Assembly: GCA_028673005.1 (NCBI GenBank)
Contig: CM054117.1
Coordinates: 54,497,370 to 54,561,369, forward strand
Source: Tanypteryx hageni
Taxonomy: Eukaryota > Arthropoda > Insecta > Odonata > Petaluridae
Length of the DNA stretch: 64,000 nucleotides
Direction: 5' to 3'
This document shows, piece by piece, positions 12,004-22,569 of the stretch. Each line of letters starts with the position of its first letter. Position 1 is the stretch's first letter. The position numbers and the translations under genes are program-made. The notes under the pieces are model-generated. The model was not told the origin of the DNA. It searched no databases and saw nothing but the letters and a program-made list of their open reading frames with translations.

Positions 12004-13014
12004 GGTACCCGCACATTAACTCCTTTATATAACATATTGTCGTAATATCCGAGGTTGCATGAGAATATCTACAGAGCTACGGTTTCTAAATTTAATAATT
12101 TATAATATGATTTTGTAAACTAAAACCGATATTTCGATGGGGTACATTTATTGTATATAAAATGAATCAAAATATTTTTTATTGCTCGGTAAAATGATCT
12201 AATATTTTTTGTCGCTGTAAGTCAAAAATGTTTGCTGTTTATTAGCTTTTAATGCCGCAGTAATCGACTTTGCCAACGCTTCATAAACGAGGTGGAAATA
12301 ATACATTATTGTAGAAACCAAAAACTGGACTTGAAAATGTCGCACATCTCCAGATAGTGTATACACCGACGTTTTTATAACCTAGTTCTACCGCAGTGAC
12401 ATGGAAAGGATGATCTATTGGAGTTGTCCAAGTATTTAGTTACAGAAATCGAAGAGAAGGATTCAACCATCAGAATTATTGAAGAGGAAGTAGATTAATC
12501 AAGAAAGGGAGGTGGATGCGTCAGAGGATATGAAAAACCAGATTTCACCAATATGTGGACAAACTACTAATGAGAATGATGGCTTTATCACGGAAGCGTG
12601 ATATATATATAGGCGCAGAAAACTTCATATTTTATTAATAGAATGTTCTTTTAACCAATCTTTAGTTAGCCTGTTGTTATTAAGCACGAGTTTATACGCT
12701 TATTTTCTATCTATACTGTCAGGCGAATGGTACATTGCAGAATATAACTGTTTTCGAGCAAACAAGTTTTTTATTTATGTTCGGGTGAATTCATAAATTA
12801 TAATCAAGACAATTTAATCGATAAAATTAGTTACACAGATTTCATATTTCTGGGCTCGTTAGCGATGTTTCTGCCTTGGTCTGCAATCGTTCTTTCTTCG
12901 AGTGAGACAAAGAATGCTTAGTTTTATGCAAGCATCTGAATAAATAATAGGTACGTAAACATATAGTAACTTCAACACTTTAAAGTCAACTGCATTACCA
13001 TCTTAACATCTTTA
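12004..13014. other. no gene recognised
   Basis: AT-rich sequence, no recognisable element ends or domains up to the TTAA at 13015. Confidence 0.5.
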
Positions 13015-13500
13015 TTAACCCTAGAATGGTAACGCTATTTTTAAGCCCTTATTGGTAACGCTGCGTCAGTTTGACTCGCTTAAACTTGGAATAAGGAAAT
13101 ATCATTAAAAACTATTTTCAAAATGTAGTAAATGTTAGAAATGTGTAAATTAACAAATAGAGCACAATATGTTTTGCTGCTCGCCACAGATAGACTTCTT
13201 GCAAAGTATGCAGAGAGCGGAGGTTTTCCTTCTCTTGGCATAATGGAACAAATGACAGTACTTTCTTGATATTTGTCGCTCTGTCGCTTGATGTGTTTCA
13301 GGAACCTTTTTTCCTCTCCAAAGGCTTTGAAAATTATAGCTTTCAGATCATTATTCAAATTTGTCAAACTGAGTCTGCGTTTTTGCCATTGGCACGCCAG
13401 CCTCTTGTGCAACTCTTGCATACATTGTAGTTGGTAAAAGTGACCGGATAAAAAAAAAGTGTTGCTCCTTTGGCAGCACATAACTAGAGGAAGCACTGCT
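13015..13500 (-). mobile_element. piggyBac-like element, 3' end
   Basis: The left boundary is TTAA (13015-13018) followed by CCCTAGAATGG, which closely resembles the piggyBac TIR. A further 130 bases in, on the minus strand, a transposase C-terminus ends with stop codon at 13150-13152. The order (TIR, short 3' UTR, transposase end) is as in known piggyBac elements. The opposite terminus was not found, so the right limit is only where recognisable coding signal ends. Confidence 0.75.
13150..13500 (-). pseudogene. piggyBac transposase C-terminal remnant
   Basis: Read on the minus strand in the frame ending at 13150, the final residues are LCILCKKSICGEQQ then NILCSIC and stop. The Cys-x2-Cys-Lys-Lys-x-Ile-Cys-x-Glu...Cys-x2-Cys arrangement is the C-terminal cysteine-rich domain of the piggyBac transposase, which binds the element ends. 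Upstream coding signal switches to another frame (the 138-residue frame 13080-13496 crosses it), so at least one frameshift separates them. The aspartate catalytic triad is not present. It is a decayed fragment. Confidence 0.7.
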
Positions 13501-13896
13501 AAGAGAGGGGGGAGCGTGTTTTAAACACGAACAGCGTTAGACTCAGCTTTCGGAAATGTGTGACTCAGCGTAGTAGTAGTTTATGCGGGAGAAGATAGCT
13601 GGATACGCAAAATAAGCGTTGGTGAATTTATTATTGTTCATATTTATATAATATTAATTAGCAAACGTCACTATTAATCACTATCACTATTAATCACAAA
13701 TGATGCTCTACACTATATAGTTTGCCTACAGTCATAACAAAAGAGGACCAAGTACGTGCCATTGCGGAACCTCAGACTTCGACCCTTTTTGTTGTGAAAT
13801 CTTATTTAGATCTGCCCCCTGTAACTCCAAGTGATTACATGATTAGCAATACATTCTTTTAACTTTTGCAAGTTTTTGTGCAGCACACCACTTATA
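13501..13896. other. no gene recognised
   Basis: Unassigned AT-rich sequence between the piggyBac remnant and the tail of LINE-A. No domain or repeat boundary recognised. Confidence 0.45.
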
Positions 13897-14224
13897 CATC
13901 TACATCCACAAGTTACCCTGCAATTCACATAGTTGGTGGGTGGCAGGGGGTGCAATGCACCAAATACTACCTAAAGATTGTCTAACGCAATTTGAAATTT
14001 CCTATTGTGATCTCGTATTGTCCTCGGAAAGAACGAGCCTAGATAACGCTCCGTCCTACAATCGATCTCACGTATTTTATCGTCTCGATCATTTTTACTT
14101 ATATACGTTGGTGCTTCAATTATTCCCACAACCTCCTCTTTTAGACATTCCGATCTATATTTCTCCAGAAGTCTCAACCTTGAGTTCAATCTACAGTCCT
14201 CCAGTGATACCCAGTTCAAATCGC
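13897..14224 (-). mobile_element. LINE-A 3' end (minus), left half of an interrupted copy
   Basis: Starts with the reverse complement of the LINE tail (ACATCTACATC, then GTTACCCTGCAATTCAC) and the 3'UTR block GGTGGGTGGCAGGGGGTGCA. It then holds the last 82 codons of ORF2 on the minus strand (13971-14219, ending ...RDHNRKFQIALDNL). It stops at CAAATCGCTCA, exactly where the segment at 14944 resumes, so the two are one copy split by the plus-strand insertion. Confidence 0.9.
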
Positions 14225-14943
14225 TCAGTAACGTTCTGGAAAAGTAAGAACAAAGATTTAGGTTTCGAATATAAAATAGATGAAATGAGTATTCGACAAG
14301 CTGAGTATGTAAAATATTTAGGAGTAACCATTTGTCGAGATCTTTCGTGGGACATGCACATTCGTCGAGTTATAGGCGCGGCCAACAAGAAACTGGCATT
14401 CATAGGTAGAATAGTACGGAACACTACAGAGAAAGTACGCGAAACATGCTACTTATCACTGGTAAGACCACAAGTGGAATACGCAGCGAGCATATGGGAT
14501 CCGTACGAGAAGGGACACATAATTCAACTAGAAAGAGTACAGCGCAGAGCAGCCAGATTTGTAAAACAAAAGTACGAACATAAGGAAAGCGTCACCTCTT
14601 TATTGAGCGATTTGAACTGGGTATCACTGGAGGACCGTAGATTGCACTCAAGGTTGAAACTTCTAGAGAAATATAGGTCAGAATGTCTAAAAGAGGAGGT
14701 AGTGGGAATAATTGTGGCACCGACGTATATAGGTAGAAATGATCGAGACGATAAAATACGTGAGATCGATTGTAGGACGGAGCGTTATCTAGGCTCGTTC
14801 TTTCCGAGGACAATAAGAGATCACAATAGGAAATTTCGAATTGCGTTAGACAATCTTTAGGTAGGATTTGGTGCATTGCACCCCCTGCCACCCACCAACT
14901 TGGTGAATTGCAGGGTAACTTGTAGATGTAGATGTAGATGTAA
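14225..14943 (+). mobile_element. LINE-A, 5'-truncated copy inserted in another LINE-A
   Basis: A plus-strand LINE-A that begins within ORF2 just after the RT palm and runs through the stop at 14858-14860, the 3'UTR and a (TAGATG)3 tail ending at about 14943. It sits within a minus-strand LINE-A copy and both flanks belong to that host copy. A target duplication of more than 2-3 bp is not visible, as is usual for CR1-like elements. Confidence 0.9.
14228..14860 (+). pseudogene. LINE-A ORF2 C-terminal region (RT thumb and beyond)
   Basis: An open frame of about 210 codons coding for the region after the RT palm: VTFWKSKNKDLGFEY, then KYLGVTICRDLSWDMHIRR, CYLSLVRPQVEYAASIWDP, VQRRAARFVKQKY, and the C-terminus ...RKFRIALDNL. 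It lacks the endonuclease and the RT catalytic motifs because the copy is 5'-truncated, so it has no activity alone. The frame stays open upstream to 13940, but those first ~95 codons are the antisense of the minus-strand LINE-A; a 306-residue protein called here would be an artefact of two opposed copies. No start codon belongs to this fragment. Confidence 0.85.
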
Positions 14944-15250
14944 AGAGGTGACGCTTTCCTTCTGTTCGTACTTTTGTTTTAAAAATCTGGCTGCTCTGCG
15001 CTGTACTCTTTCTAGTTGAATTATGTGTCCCTTCTCGTACGGATCCCATATACTCGCTGCGTATTTCACTTGCGGTCTTACCAGTGATAAGTAGCATGTT
15101 TCACGTACTTTTTCTGTAGTGTTCCGTACTATTCTACCTATGAATGCCAGTTTCTTGTTGGCCGCGCCTATAACTCGACGAATGTGCATGTCCCACGAAA
15201 GATCTCGACAAATGGCTACTCCTAAATATTTAACATACTCGGCTGCTCTA
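14944..15250 (-). mobile_element. LINE-A (minus), right half of an interrupted copy
   Basis: Minus-strand ORF2 segment coding KYLGVAICRDLSWDMHIRR through WDPYEKGHIIQLERVQRRAARFLKQKYEQKESVTSL, continuing directly into the segment at 14224 on the other side of the insertion. The copy is 5'-truncated near 15250, where similarity to other LINE-A copies stops. Confidence 0.85.
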
Positions 15251-16735
15251 ATGTACTCTTATATCGTGTTGCCATCGAAACAGTCGGAAACTGAAAACGA
15301 TCTTTCCGTTCTCCTTCAGAATTAAATAGACTTGCCTGAGATGATTTTTATTTGCATTTGAGTCCATGAATTTGCAAGGATATTTAGAATCTTAGCGCTT
15401 GTTGAATAAACTTTACTTAGAGGAATATTACTCCGACCGAGGGATGGTGAACAAAAAAAAAATTAATGCGCTTTTGCAGACTTCGTATGATTCTACAGGT
15501 GACGGCATTCGTACCCTTGCAAACGTTCTTTACTAAGGCTTCGCCTCCAATGACGTCAGAAATGACTAAGCGCCCATATATGCCTACTAGGTGATTCAGA
15601 GTCGTAGGCGAAATTCCGAACGACTGGCGTCACGAGCGCGAGACCTCCGCTCCGCCCACAGAATAATACTCGCCTCGACATTTCTTCGAAAGGATTTGTA
15701 AGCGTTTTAAAATTTTCGAGGCAGTGGTTGCAAAACACCACCTTTTACGACATCTTAGGAATGCATTTTGACAGTTAATTTAACAATCTTCATTCACTGC
15801 CTCGTTTCTCTTATCACCATTCGCTACCCGGGTGTCGAAACTGACAACTCGAAATGACACACTAATTGCACTTCATACTGTGTTACCATTGAGTAAGACG
15901 GGCTTTTCTCAAGGGGTCAATGCATGACAGTAATCGTCCATTAATCACCTTACTTTGGCCAGTCGTCAAAGCGTTATCGTTCTTTCCGATGTAAGTTTAC
16001 CGGTTCGTAGCGTTGTATTTATATCTCAGTAATATGTTCCTAAATTGTACAACCACCGAAAGGAAGAAAATAAAACGGATCTGTAGCTAAAAAAATATTA
16101 TTTGTTATACTTTATTTTACTTAAAAAATATTAGATGTGGTGTTAAAAATTTACCGAAACTATATATTGAATTAAAATGATCTCGTGCATAAAGCAGTTT
16201 GTTAAACCGGTCATCAAAAAATATCCTTGCTATCCAGATCCTTAAAGGGTGCGGGTTTTACGTGCCGTAATAAAGAAAACAATTTTCCTCGTTGCATATT
16301 CTAATAATCAAGTACATAAACCCCAGTATTGAAGTTAATAAATAATCCACTCTGAAATATTTATTATGTCGTTGAATCATAAATTATATTTTCTGAATTT
16401 TCAACAAAACACGGGCGAAACCGGTGGGTAATTGACGGATTCGTCATATGTTGGCGAAGAACCGGTATAAGTTTGACGTTTCAATGTCTTCCTCGTAAAT
16501 TTCATTAAAATGTTCTTCATAATCCATTCAGAACGTATTGTTTGCTCATGCTCTTAGCGCAATTTCTTTACCTTCATTAATTACAATTCCAAAACCCTTT
16601 GCATTTAAAACTTTTTCCCTGTTCGGAGTGGAATAAGGAAAACCGCAATGAATAAACTGTCTTCCACTCATTTTCTCAGGCAAGAACTTGAACGGATATT
16701 GCCCCTCCATACCGCCTCTCCCTCTGAAGGTTGCA
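15251..16735. other. no gene recognised
   Basis: Unassigned sequence between LINE fragments. No domain, TIR pair or tail recognised. Confidence 0.45.
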
Positions 16736-16940
16736 CCTACATCTACGTTACCCTGTAAGTCACCTTTTTGGTGAATGGCAGGGGGTGCAGTGCTCCAGAG
16801 GTCCCTATTATTCCTAAGTTATCTTTTCCTATTATTTTTTCTCATCGTCCTAGGGAAAAACAATCCTCTATATCGCTCCGTCCTACAATCGATCGCGCGA
16901 ATCTTATTCTCGCTGTTCTGCCTTCCTAGATCCTGGGCTT
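16736..16940 (-). mobile_element. LINE-B 3' end fragment (minus)
   Basis: Begins with the tail complement (ACATCTACGTTACCCTGTAAGT), the 3'UTR block TGGCAGGGGGTGCAGTG, then the last ~40 ORF2 codons on the minus strand: DLGRQNSENKIRAIDCRTER, then YRGLFFPRTMRKNNRKR. The NRKR terminus marks the B family. Truncated at about 16940, where LINE-C begins. Confidence 0.85.
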
Positions 16941-16942
16941 CT

Positions 16943-17509
16943 AATACCAATAAAATCTGTAGTACCATCAAGTCCTCTTTGCACTCTCTCAAAAGACTCA
17001 AAAACTTATTACCTAATTCCTTACGTAAACTCTTAGTGACCACACTCCTATTTCCTCACTTTGACTATTGTGATGTTGTTTATAATGATCTCTCCTGTGA
17101 ACTGGCATTAAAACTTCAACGCACACAAAACTCCTGCATGAGATTCATCGGTGACCTTAAAAAGAGTGACCACATTAGCGAACGTTACAATAATCTTTCT
17201 TGGCTCAAACTTGACGCTCGAAGGAACTTACATACCCTGATACAAATGTACAAAATCCTTACTTATAACAAACCTGACTACCTCTCTTCCCTCTTCAATG
17301 AAATCAATACAGTACACAAGCGGGATACTAGAGGCAAGAATAACCTCCTTATTCCTCATCACAGGACGAATATCTACAATAAATCCTTTCAAGTCTCCGG
17401 TTGCCGACTCTGGAATAACTTAGATGAGAATTTTAAAACATCTCCCTCTTTAAACTCATTCAAACGCACCTGTGTCACTCACTTTCTAAAACAACCAAGT
17501 AATCCTTAA
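16943..17509 (+). pseudogene. LINE-C reverse transcriptase C-terminal fragment
   Basis: About 188 codons of the region after the RT palm of a CR1/Jockey-type retrotransposon: SLKRLKNLLPNSLRKLLVTT, LLFPHFDYCDVVYNDL, LKLQRTQNSCMRFIGDL, then YKILTYNKPDYLSSLF and ...GCRLWNNLDENFKTSPSLNS before the stop. The catalytic motifs are missing because of 5' truncation. The frame stays open up to 16775, but the first ~55 codons are the antisense of the LINE-B tail. No intrinsic start codon. Confidence 0.8.
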
Positions 17510-18135
17510 TCATCTCTTTACACTCTCCATAAATTATTCTTACTCAAGTTTTTTTTGTATTGTCTTATATTACTTTGTATTTCTTAATATATTTTTGTAT
17601 TGTTTTTATGTATATATATTTGTTTCCTATTGTTTATGTATATTTTTTGTGTTGTTTTTATTTTTTCTATTGTTTTATATTATTTTGTATTGTATTATAT
17701 TATTTATGTATTTTATATCTTTTCCTGCTTTCTTATAATATGCATGCCCCAACAACATTCTTTATATTCATCCATTGTATATATTTCATGTATATTTCAT
17801 CTCATTCTGCATACTTGTATATTTCTTGTTTACATTACGTTATTACCTTTACGTGTACTTTTTTATGACGGTATATAATTACGCTGTATATACGAACTCT
17901 CCCACTGTAAATACTCCTTTCTATTTAATGTTGTAGTTTTGTATTACCATATGTACACTATCTAGGGTTTTCGCAGGTTTTTCACACCCCCCTTCTTAGT
18001 GGGTGTTTTCCTGCGTGGGTTTTACTAGGGAGGACATGTCTGTTTTTACCTAGGTTTTCCCCACAAACACAAATCTGTATTCAATTTTATCTTTTTAATT
18101 TGTATGATTTAGGTACATAATGTTTATATAATGTA

Positions 18136-19862
18136 CCCTAAATTCCCAAGTATAACGCGCGCGTTATACAAGGTTTTTTTGTCAAATTTTCGGAATTATT
18201 TAGTGCGCGTTATACATAAGACATACTGGTGCGCGTTATGCATAAGAAGTACAGCTTTATAAAATAAAATGACACAACAATACCTTTAGGAAATTCCTAT
18301 ATAGGAATGGGTTTCCGCTTGTAAATTACCATTGGGGGAAGCTTTTCTCCATCAGCCGTCACTGTTAGCACAACAGTAAAGCAGCATTTTTTAGCTCCAG
18401 CAGTGCATATTTTTATGTCTTGGGTGCCTTTAACGTCAACTGCAAATTTCGATGGCATGACGAAACTCATAGGTACCTCATCCATGTTCCCTATCTGACT
18501 TGGTTCAACGCCCTTCTTTTCCTGCCCAACAAACAAATTAAACTCTTCCACTTTCACCTTCCAATCTTCTGGTAACTTTTGTCCGGTAGATGTAATTGCT
18601 CGTACTGTTAAACTATTTCGCTTCATAAAATGATAACACCAGCAATTACTGCCTTTAAAATTATCAATATTTTTCTCGCGAGCTATTTGTATTGCTTTGC
18701 ATTTAAGTGACACAGTTGAAACTCCTCTTCCTTCACTCCTTTGCGCACAGACCCAGTCCTTCAATTCTTGCTCCAGATCTGGCCAAAACTCCTTTCTTTT
18801 CCTTCGTGCCCTTTTTGCCACAGGTAAAACACTCAACAAATTCTTTTGGGACCGCCACTCGCGAATGCTGGATTCGCCCACTTCGAAGAAACGGGCCACT
18901 GACCGATTACCGTGAATCTCGGCATAATTCACATTTCTAACTTTTTCTGCGCCATGTAAGATTTTCTTCTTTTTGGTGTTTTTAAATTGGGTTATGGTCC
19001 AACGGTGGGTCTACAATTTAAAAAATAAAAAAAATATTAATATTTTTTCATTAGGTTCAATAACTGTGAATTACCAAATCAAGAAATACCGTACAGAAAC
19101 CGTACCGTTTCTTAGTCAGGTAAAGAAAAATTAAATAGGTAACACTCCATAAATGACAAAGTCAACAAGTTTCAGTAAAAATAATGTCAATGTTTTTAAG
19201 GAAAACAAAATATCCTTGAAAATACCTCACCTGGTTTCTGTCAAAGAGGAACGAAACTCCGTACTTTCAGTGCCCTACCTCGTTGATCAAAACGTTACAG
19301 CCAGACTGCAAACCACAAATGAATGGGCGATGAAGATTACAGGTCGTCTCTCTGTCTGTGAGTCAACAATGTGTGCCCTCCACATTCGTTCCCACACTCA
19401 GATTCTCTGGCTGTTTATGCTAGCTTTCTCTTGCCCCCTGTCGTACCGCCCTTGAGGTCTGGTCCTTCTTTTGTTTTGTGCACCTCTACCCACCCCCACC
19501 ATTCCAACACATCTCATGACACCCTCACCACTTCCTTACACCTCACTCCCCAACCAGTTTTCTTTGACCCTCGAGTGGTCATTGTATCGGAAATAAGAAT
19601 GGGAAAAATCGGTATCCAGGGGTTTTCCCCAAATGTTCTCCTTCGCACAGGAGAGTTGGGGAAGGGCGCTAAAAGTGTAGCATTCTTTAAAAAAACGCTA
19701 AGCTCAACGATCCCATGTTCTGCGGGTGTCCTGCGCGTAATACACAAGTGCGCGTAATACACAAGTGCGCGTTATACTAGAAATTTTGGAGATATGCCGA
19801 AAACAGCCGAAGGTTGGCCTGCGCGTTATGCATGAGTGCGCGTTATACTTGGGAATTTAGGG
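18136..19862 (-). mobile_element. pogo/Tigger-type DNA transposon, 1.73 kb
   Basis: Inverted ends CCCTAAATTCCCAAGTATAA (18136) and its complement ending at 19862, flanked by TA duplications (18134-18135, 19863-19864). Subterminal blocks GCGCGTTATAC / GCGCGTAATAC are repeated at both ends (about 18157-18175, 18200-18215, 18229-18243; 19732-19790, 19819-19850). A transposase fragment lies on the minus strand. Full pogo/Tigger elements usually run over 2.3 kb, so this copy appears internally deleted. It interrupts the 3'UTR of LINE-C. Confidence 0.95.
18297..19010 (-). pseudogene. Tigger/pogo transposase, 3'-truncated
   Basis: About 237 codons on the minus strand. The N-terminal helix-turn-helix (VNYAEIHGNRSVARFFEVGE then SSIREWR) is followed by a CENP-B/Tc5-type DNA-binding domain (LEQELKDWVCAQRSEGRGVS, WCYHFMKRNSLTVR) and the start of the DDE domain with the first catalytic Asp (IGNMDEVPMSF). 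The frame ends at RKPIPI and stop, so the second and third catalytic acids are absent. The exon has no early ATG; it starts after a pyrimidine-rich stretch and an AG (TTTTTTAAATTGTAG, complement of 19011-19025), a good 3' splice site, so an upstream exon probably supplied the start. The frame is intact over what remains. Confidence 0.85.
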
Positions 19863-19994
19863 TATTTTGTTATACCTTATTTTATTCTTTTTCTTGTATT
19901 TATTATTTTGACGAAGGGTTAAATGTAAGAATGGACCTTCTGGTCTAAATTTCGCCCGAATAAAGACGATTATCTATCTATCTATCTAGATACG

Positions 19995-20332
19995 TCGGGG
20001 TTCTGATAAGTTCGCGGAACATGTTACTTATCACTGGTTAGACCACAATTGGAATACGCCTCATGAATATGGGATCCGTACGAGAAGGGACATATAATTC
20101 AATTACAAAGAGTGCAGCGCAGAGCAGCCAGATTCGTAAAACAAAAGTACGAACATAAGGAAAGCTTCACTTCATTATTGAGGGATTTGAACTGGGTACC
20201 ACTGGAGGATCTTAGATTGAACTCAAGGTTGTGGCTTCTGGAGAAATATAGATCGGAATGTCTAAAAGACGAGGTTGTGGGAATTATTGAAGCACTAACG
20301 TATATAGGTTGAAACGACCGTAATGATAAGAT
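19995..20332 (+). mobile_element. LINE-A internal fragment (plus)
   Basis: Matches LINE-A ORF2 from CYLSLVRPQ to about EALTYIG. Coding matches include VQRRAARFVKQKYEHKES and DLNWVPLEDLRLNSRL; stop codons interrupt it. It has no 3' tail; it ends at 20332 where a minus-strand LINE-B fragment begins. Confidence 0.8.
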
Positions 20333-20553
20333 TTTCAGATTTTCTATTAATGACGTTACACTTTGTTTGCTATCGCGATTACTCTTTACGAATCTAGCTG
20401 CCCTGCGCTGCGCCTTTTCTATCTCCTTAGTGAGTTCCTTTTCGAAAGGATCCCACCACACAGCTGACACATATTCGACCTGCAGTTGAACCAAGGATAA
20501 GTAACATAATTCCTTCACTTTTTAGGGGCTACTTCGAACTATTCTCCCTATTA
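20333..20553 (-). mobile_element. LINE-B internal fragment (minus)
   Basis: Minus-strand coding KELCYLSLVQLQVEYVSAVW, then WDPFEKELTKEIEKAQRRAA and SNRDSKQSVTSLIENLK, closely matching the LINE-B ORF2 at 25420-25610. A stop replaces a codon near 20521. The fragment is bounded on both sides and lacks a tail. Confidence 0.8.
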
Positions 20554-20603
20554 GCATACTAGCTGTAGGGAGAGTGACCAAAATTTATTTCCTTAAAACC
20601 ATT

Positions 20604-20838
20604 GTCGGCTCGGTTAGCGGTGTTGGACAAGTGATTGCTCTGCCAGTACCGACGAAACGGGGTTGATCCCAACGGGCGGGTTCCGTGCGCTCGCAAAGAG
20701 CTAGGATGAAAGAGCTCCCGTCGAGAACCACTGTTCCGGGTTCCCTTTTTTCAGGCTATCGATTCCGCCGGCTGTGATTGCCTAACTCCGCTGCCGTGTT
20801 AGGCCTCTGTGATCATTTGTGGCGAATGTTTTTTTTTC
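20604..20838 (+). mobile_element. SINE-like unit with tRNA-related head
   Basis: An A-box-like TTAGCGGTGTTGG (about 20614-20626) is followed about 35 bases later by a B-box-like GGGGTTGATCCC (20659-20670). Then comes a GC-rich body ending in a T run (20827-20834). The spacing and GC-rich island in AT-rich DNA fit a tRNA-derived SINE. Both boxes deviate from consensus and no flanking duplication was found. Confidence 0.5.
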
Positions 20839-21364
20839 GTTTTTTATAACGAAATCCCATTCGGAAAAAAGAACCTTCGCAATCGGAAAAAACTTTTTAT
20901 TTCTTCAATAAACGCAAGAGATATTTGAAAAGCGTTATTATAATTTCCAATTATAATTCTAATATGTGCAATGAAAGTCCAGAGAAATTTTTGTAAAATG
21001 AAAACCCCATTTACGCGTACAACGGGGAAAAATTGCAATTGAACATTTAAGATATAAACGAAGGAATATTATGCTTATGAAAGAATTCACCCTTGGAAGA
21101 AAAAAACAGAAAAATTAAAATTCGTCTGTGACAAAATGTTTGACTTTGGAAAAATATTTTAGTTCGAAAAAATTGAGCTCGTACAAGAAGAAATTTGCAA
21201 ATTAATGGCCTTAAATAAAAATGTATGCATGAGAAATCGTAAAAAGTATGTGGCACATTTGCTCGAAACGAACGTTATATCTATCATTGTTGACGTTTAA
21301 GATAATGGAGAAAGAAAATACAGCATTAAAATACAATTAAGATTATAAAGGAAGGAAATGAATA
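20839..21364. other. no gene recognised
   Basis: AT-rich; nothing recognised before the Tigger MITE. Confidence 0.5.
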
Positions 21365-21972
21365 CAGTTTTCCCTCTCTTTATGCGGGTTCTCTTTATGC
21401 GAATTCGCTATTATGCGACAAACTTATTGCTACCGGAATTTATTTTTATGCGTCTACTGATTCGCTCTTATGCGGTTACGCGACCAGTGCAAGACATGCA
21501 AGAAAGTTCTCCACTACACCACAAGGCGACCATTCAGTCTCTCGTTGTCTCTTACGCAGTGCGTATTAGTACTGCAGTAAAAGAAATGGGAATGGAGAGG
21601 ATATTGTAGAGTGGAAATGAGACGGAGTTTTCATGTGATACTTTTTGAACGAACTTTTGGCTCCTTGCTCGCGTAACTTGCGTTGGGCCAAGAAAACCCT
21701 ACAGCACTTTTAACCTCCACTATTATATCACCTACAACAGCCACCAGTTGTGCTCGTATACTTCCTTTTATTGGCGAGTATAATTCACTGTTAATTGTTT
21801 TAAGTTTCCATTTAGCGCATAAGAAGTCGTTATGGAGCGAAAGAAAAGAGTTAGGATTGCTTGTGGAACGTATCCTTATTTTTTGCATGTAAATATGGGT
21901 TCTGTTTATGCGGATTTGCTTTATGCGTCACTTTCCTGGAACGCAACCTCCGCATAAACACAGGGAAACCTG
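21365..21972. mobile_element. Tigger/pogo-type MITE, 608 bp
   Basis: Inverted ends: left CAGTTTTCCCTCTCTTTATG, right (minus strand) CAGGTTTCCCTGTGTTTATG, both followed by CGG. TA duplications flank them (21363-21364, 21973-21974). TTTATGCG/TTATGCGG motifs recur within the first and last ~120 bp. No transposase coding sequence is left. Confidence 0.9.
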
Positions 21973-21974
21973 TA

Positions 21975-22561
21975 TTGCACGTTAAACTGAAAGAGAAAAA
22001 TTATATATAAGTACTAAAAAAATATATAGAAATTAGTCAAGTATATACTATTATTTGCGCAAAATAAAAAAGTAATTCTGCAAAGGAAGAAAATAATTCA
22101 CATTGGAAAATTCTCAGTCCTAATAAAAATAATTCGATGTGGAAAATTGCAGTCCGTCTTTGGATGAAATATAATTCACCATCGGAAAAATTGGAAAAAA
22201 TCACTTTCGTTAAAAAATAACACGCCAGAGAAACAATGGCTCGCCTTTTAATATTGTAAACTAAAGGCCGAAAATAAATTGAAAATTGAAAATTTCTGAA
22301 AGTTTCACAAACGAAATGCGTCATATATCAGTGCAACATTAAATAATTACATTTTTACTATTATTTAAATATGAAAAAATACCATTCAAGTTTTAAATGT
22401 GATGATCTTGATAAATCTGGCTTTTAATTTGCGGAATCCTTTGATAAGTTAAGTTTTACATTAACCCGTATAAATATGACGGAAACTTTTATGTGCATAG
22501 AACCGCGTGAGACATGAAAGTATAGGAATATTTCAATTTCATCAGGTAATTCAATGTTACT
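21975..22561. other. no gene recognised
   Basis: AT-rich; no domain or element ends recognised. Confidence 0.5.
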
Positions 22562-22569
22562 ATCTAGAG

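Larger units (their letters stand above)
16941..19988 (+). mobile_element. LINE-C, 5'-truncated, split by a Tigger element
   Basis: A different CR1/Jockey-type LINE. It holds the ORF2 C-terminus (to 17509), a long T-rich 3'UTR to 18135, and after the Tigger element the rest of the 3'UTR (19863-19970), an AATAAA at 19959-19964 and an (ATCT)n tail ending near 19988. The TA at 18134-18135 and 19863-19864 is the Tigger target duplication. The 5' end abuts the LINE-B fragment. Confidence 0.8.

Noticed and set aside
17560..17878. Hydrophobic frames of about 100 residues on the plus strand
   Set aside because: They lie in the T-rich LINE-C 3'UTR; the leucine/phenylalanine/tyrosine-rich sequence is what T-rich DNA encodes by default.
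19153..19757. Plus-strand frames inside the Tigger element
   Set aside because: They are on the strand opposite the transposase, overlap its subterminal repeats and have no domain.
20333..20553. Twin priming as explanation for the opposed pair at 20.0-20.55 kb
   Set aside because: The two halves belong to different families (LINE-A and LINE-B), so they are not one inverted insertion.
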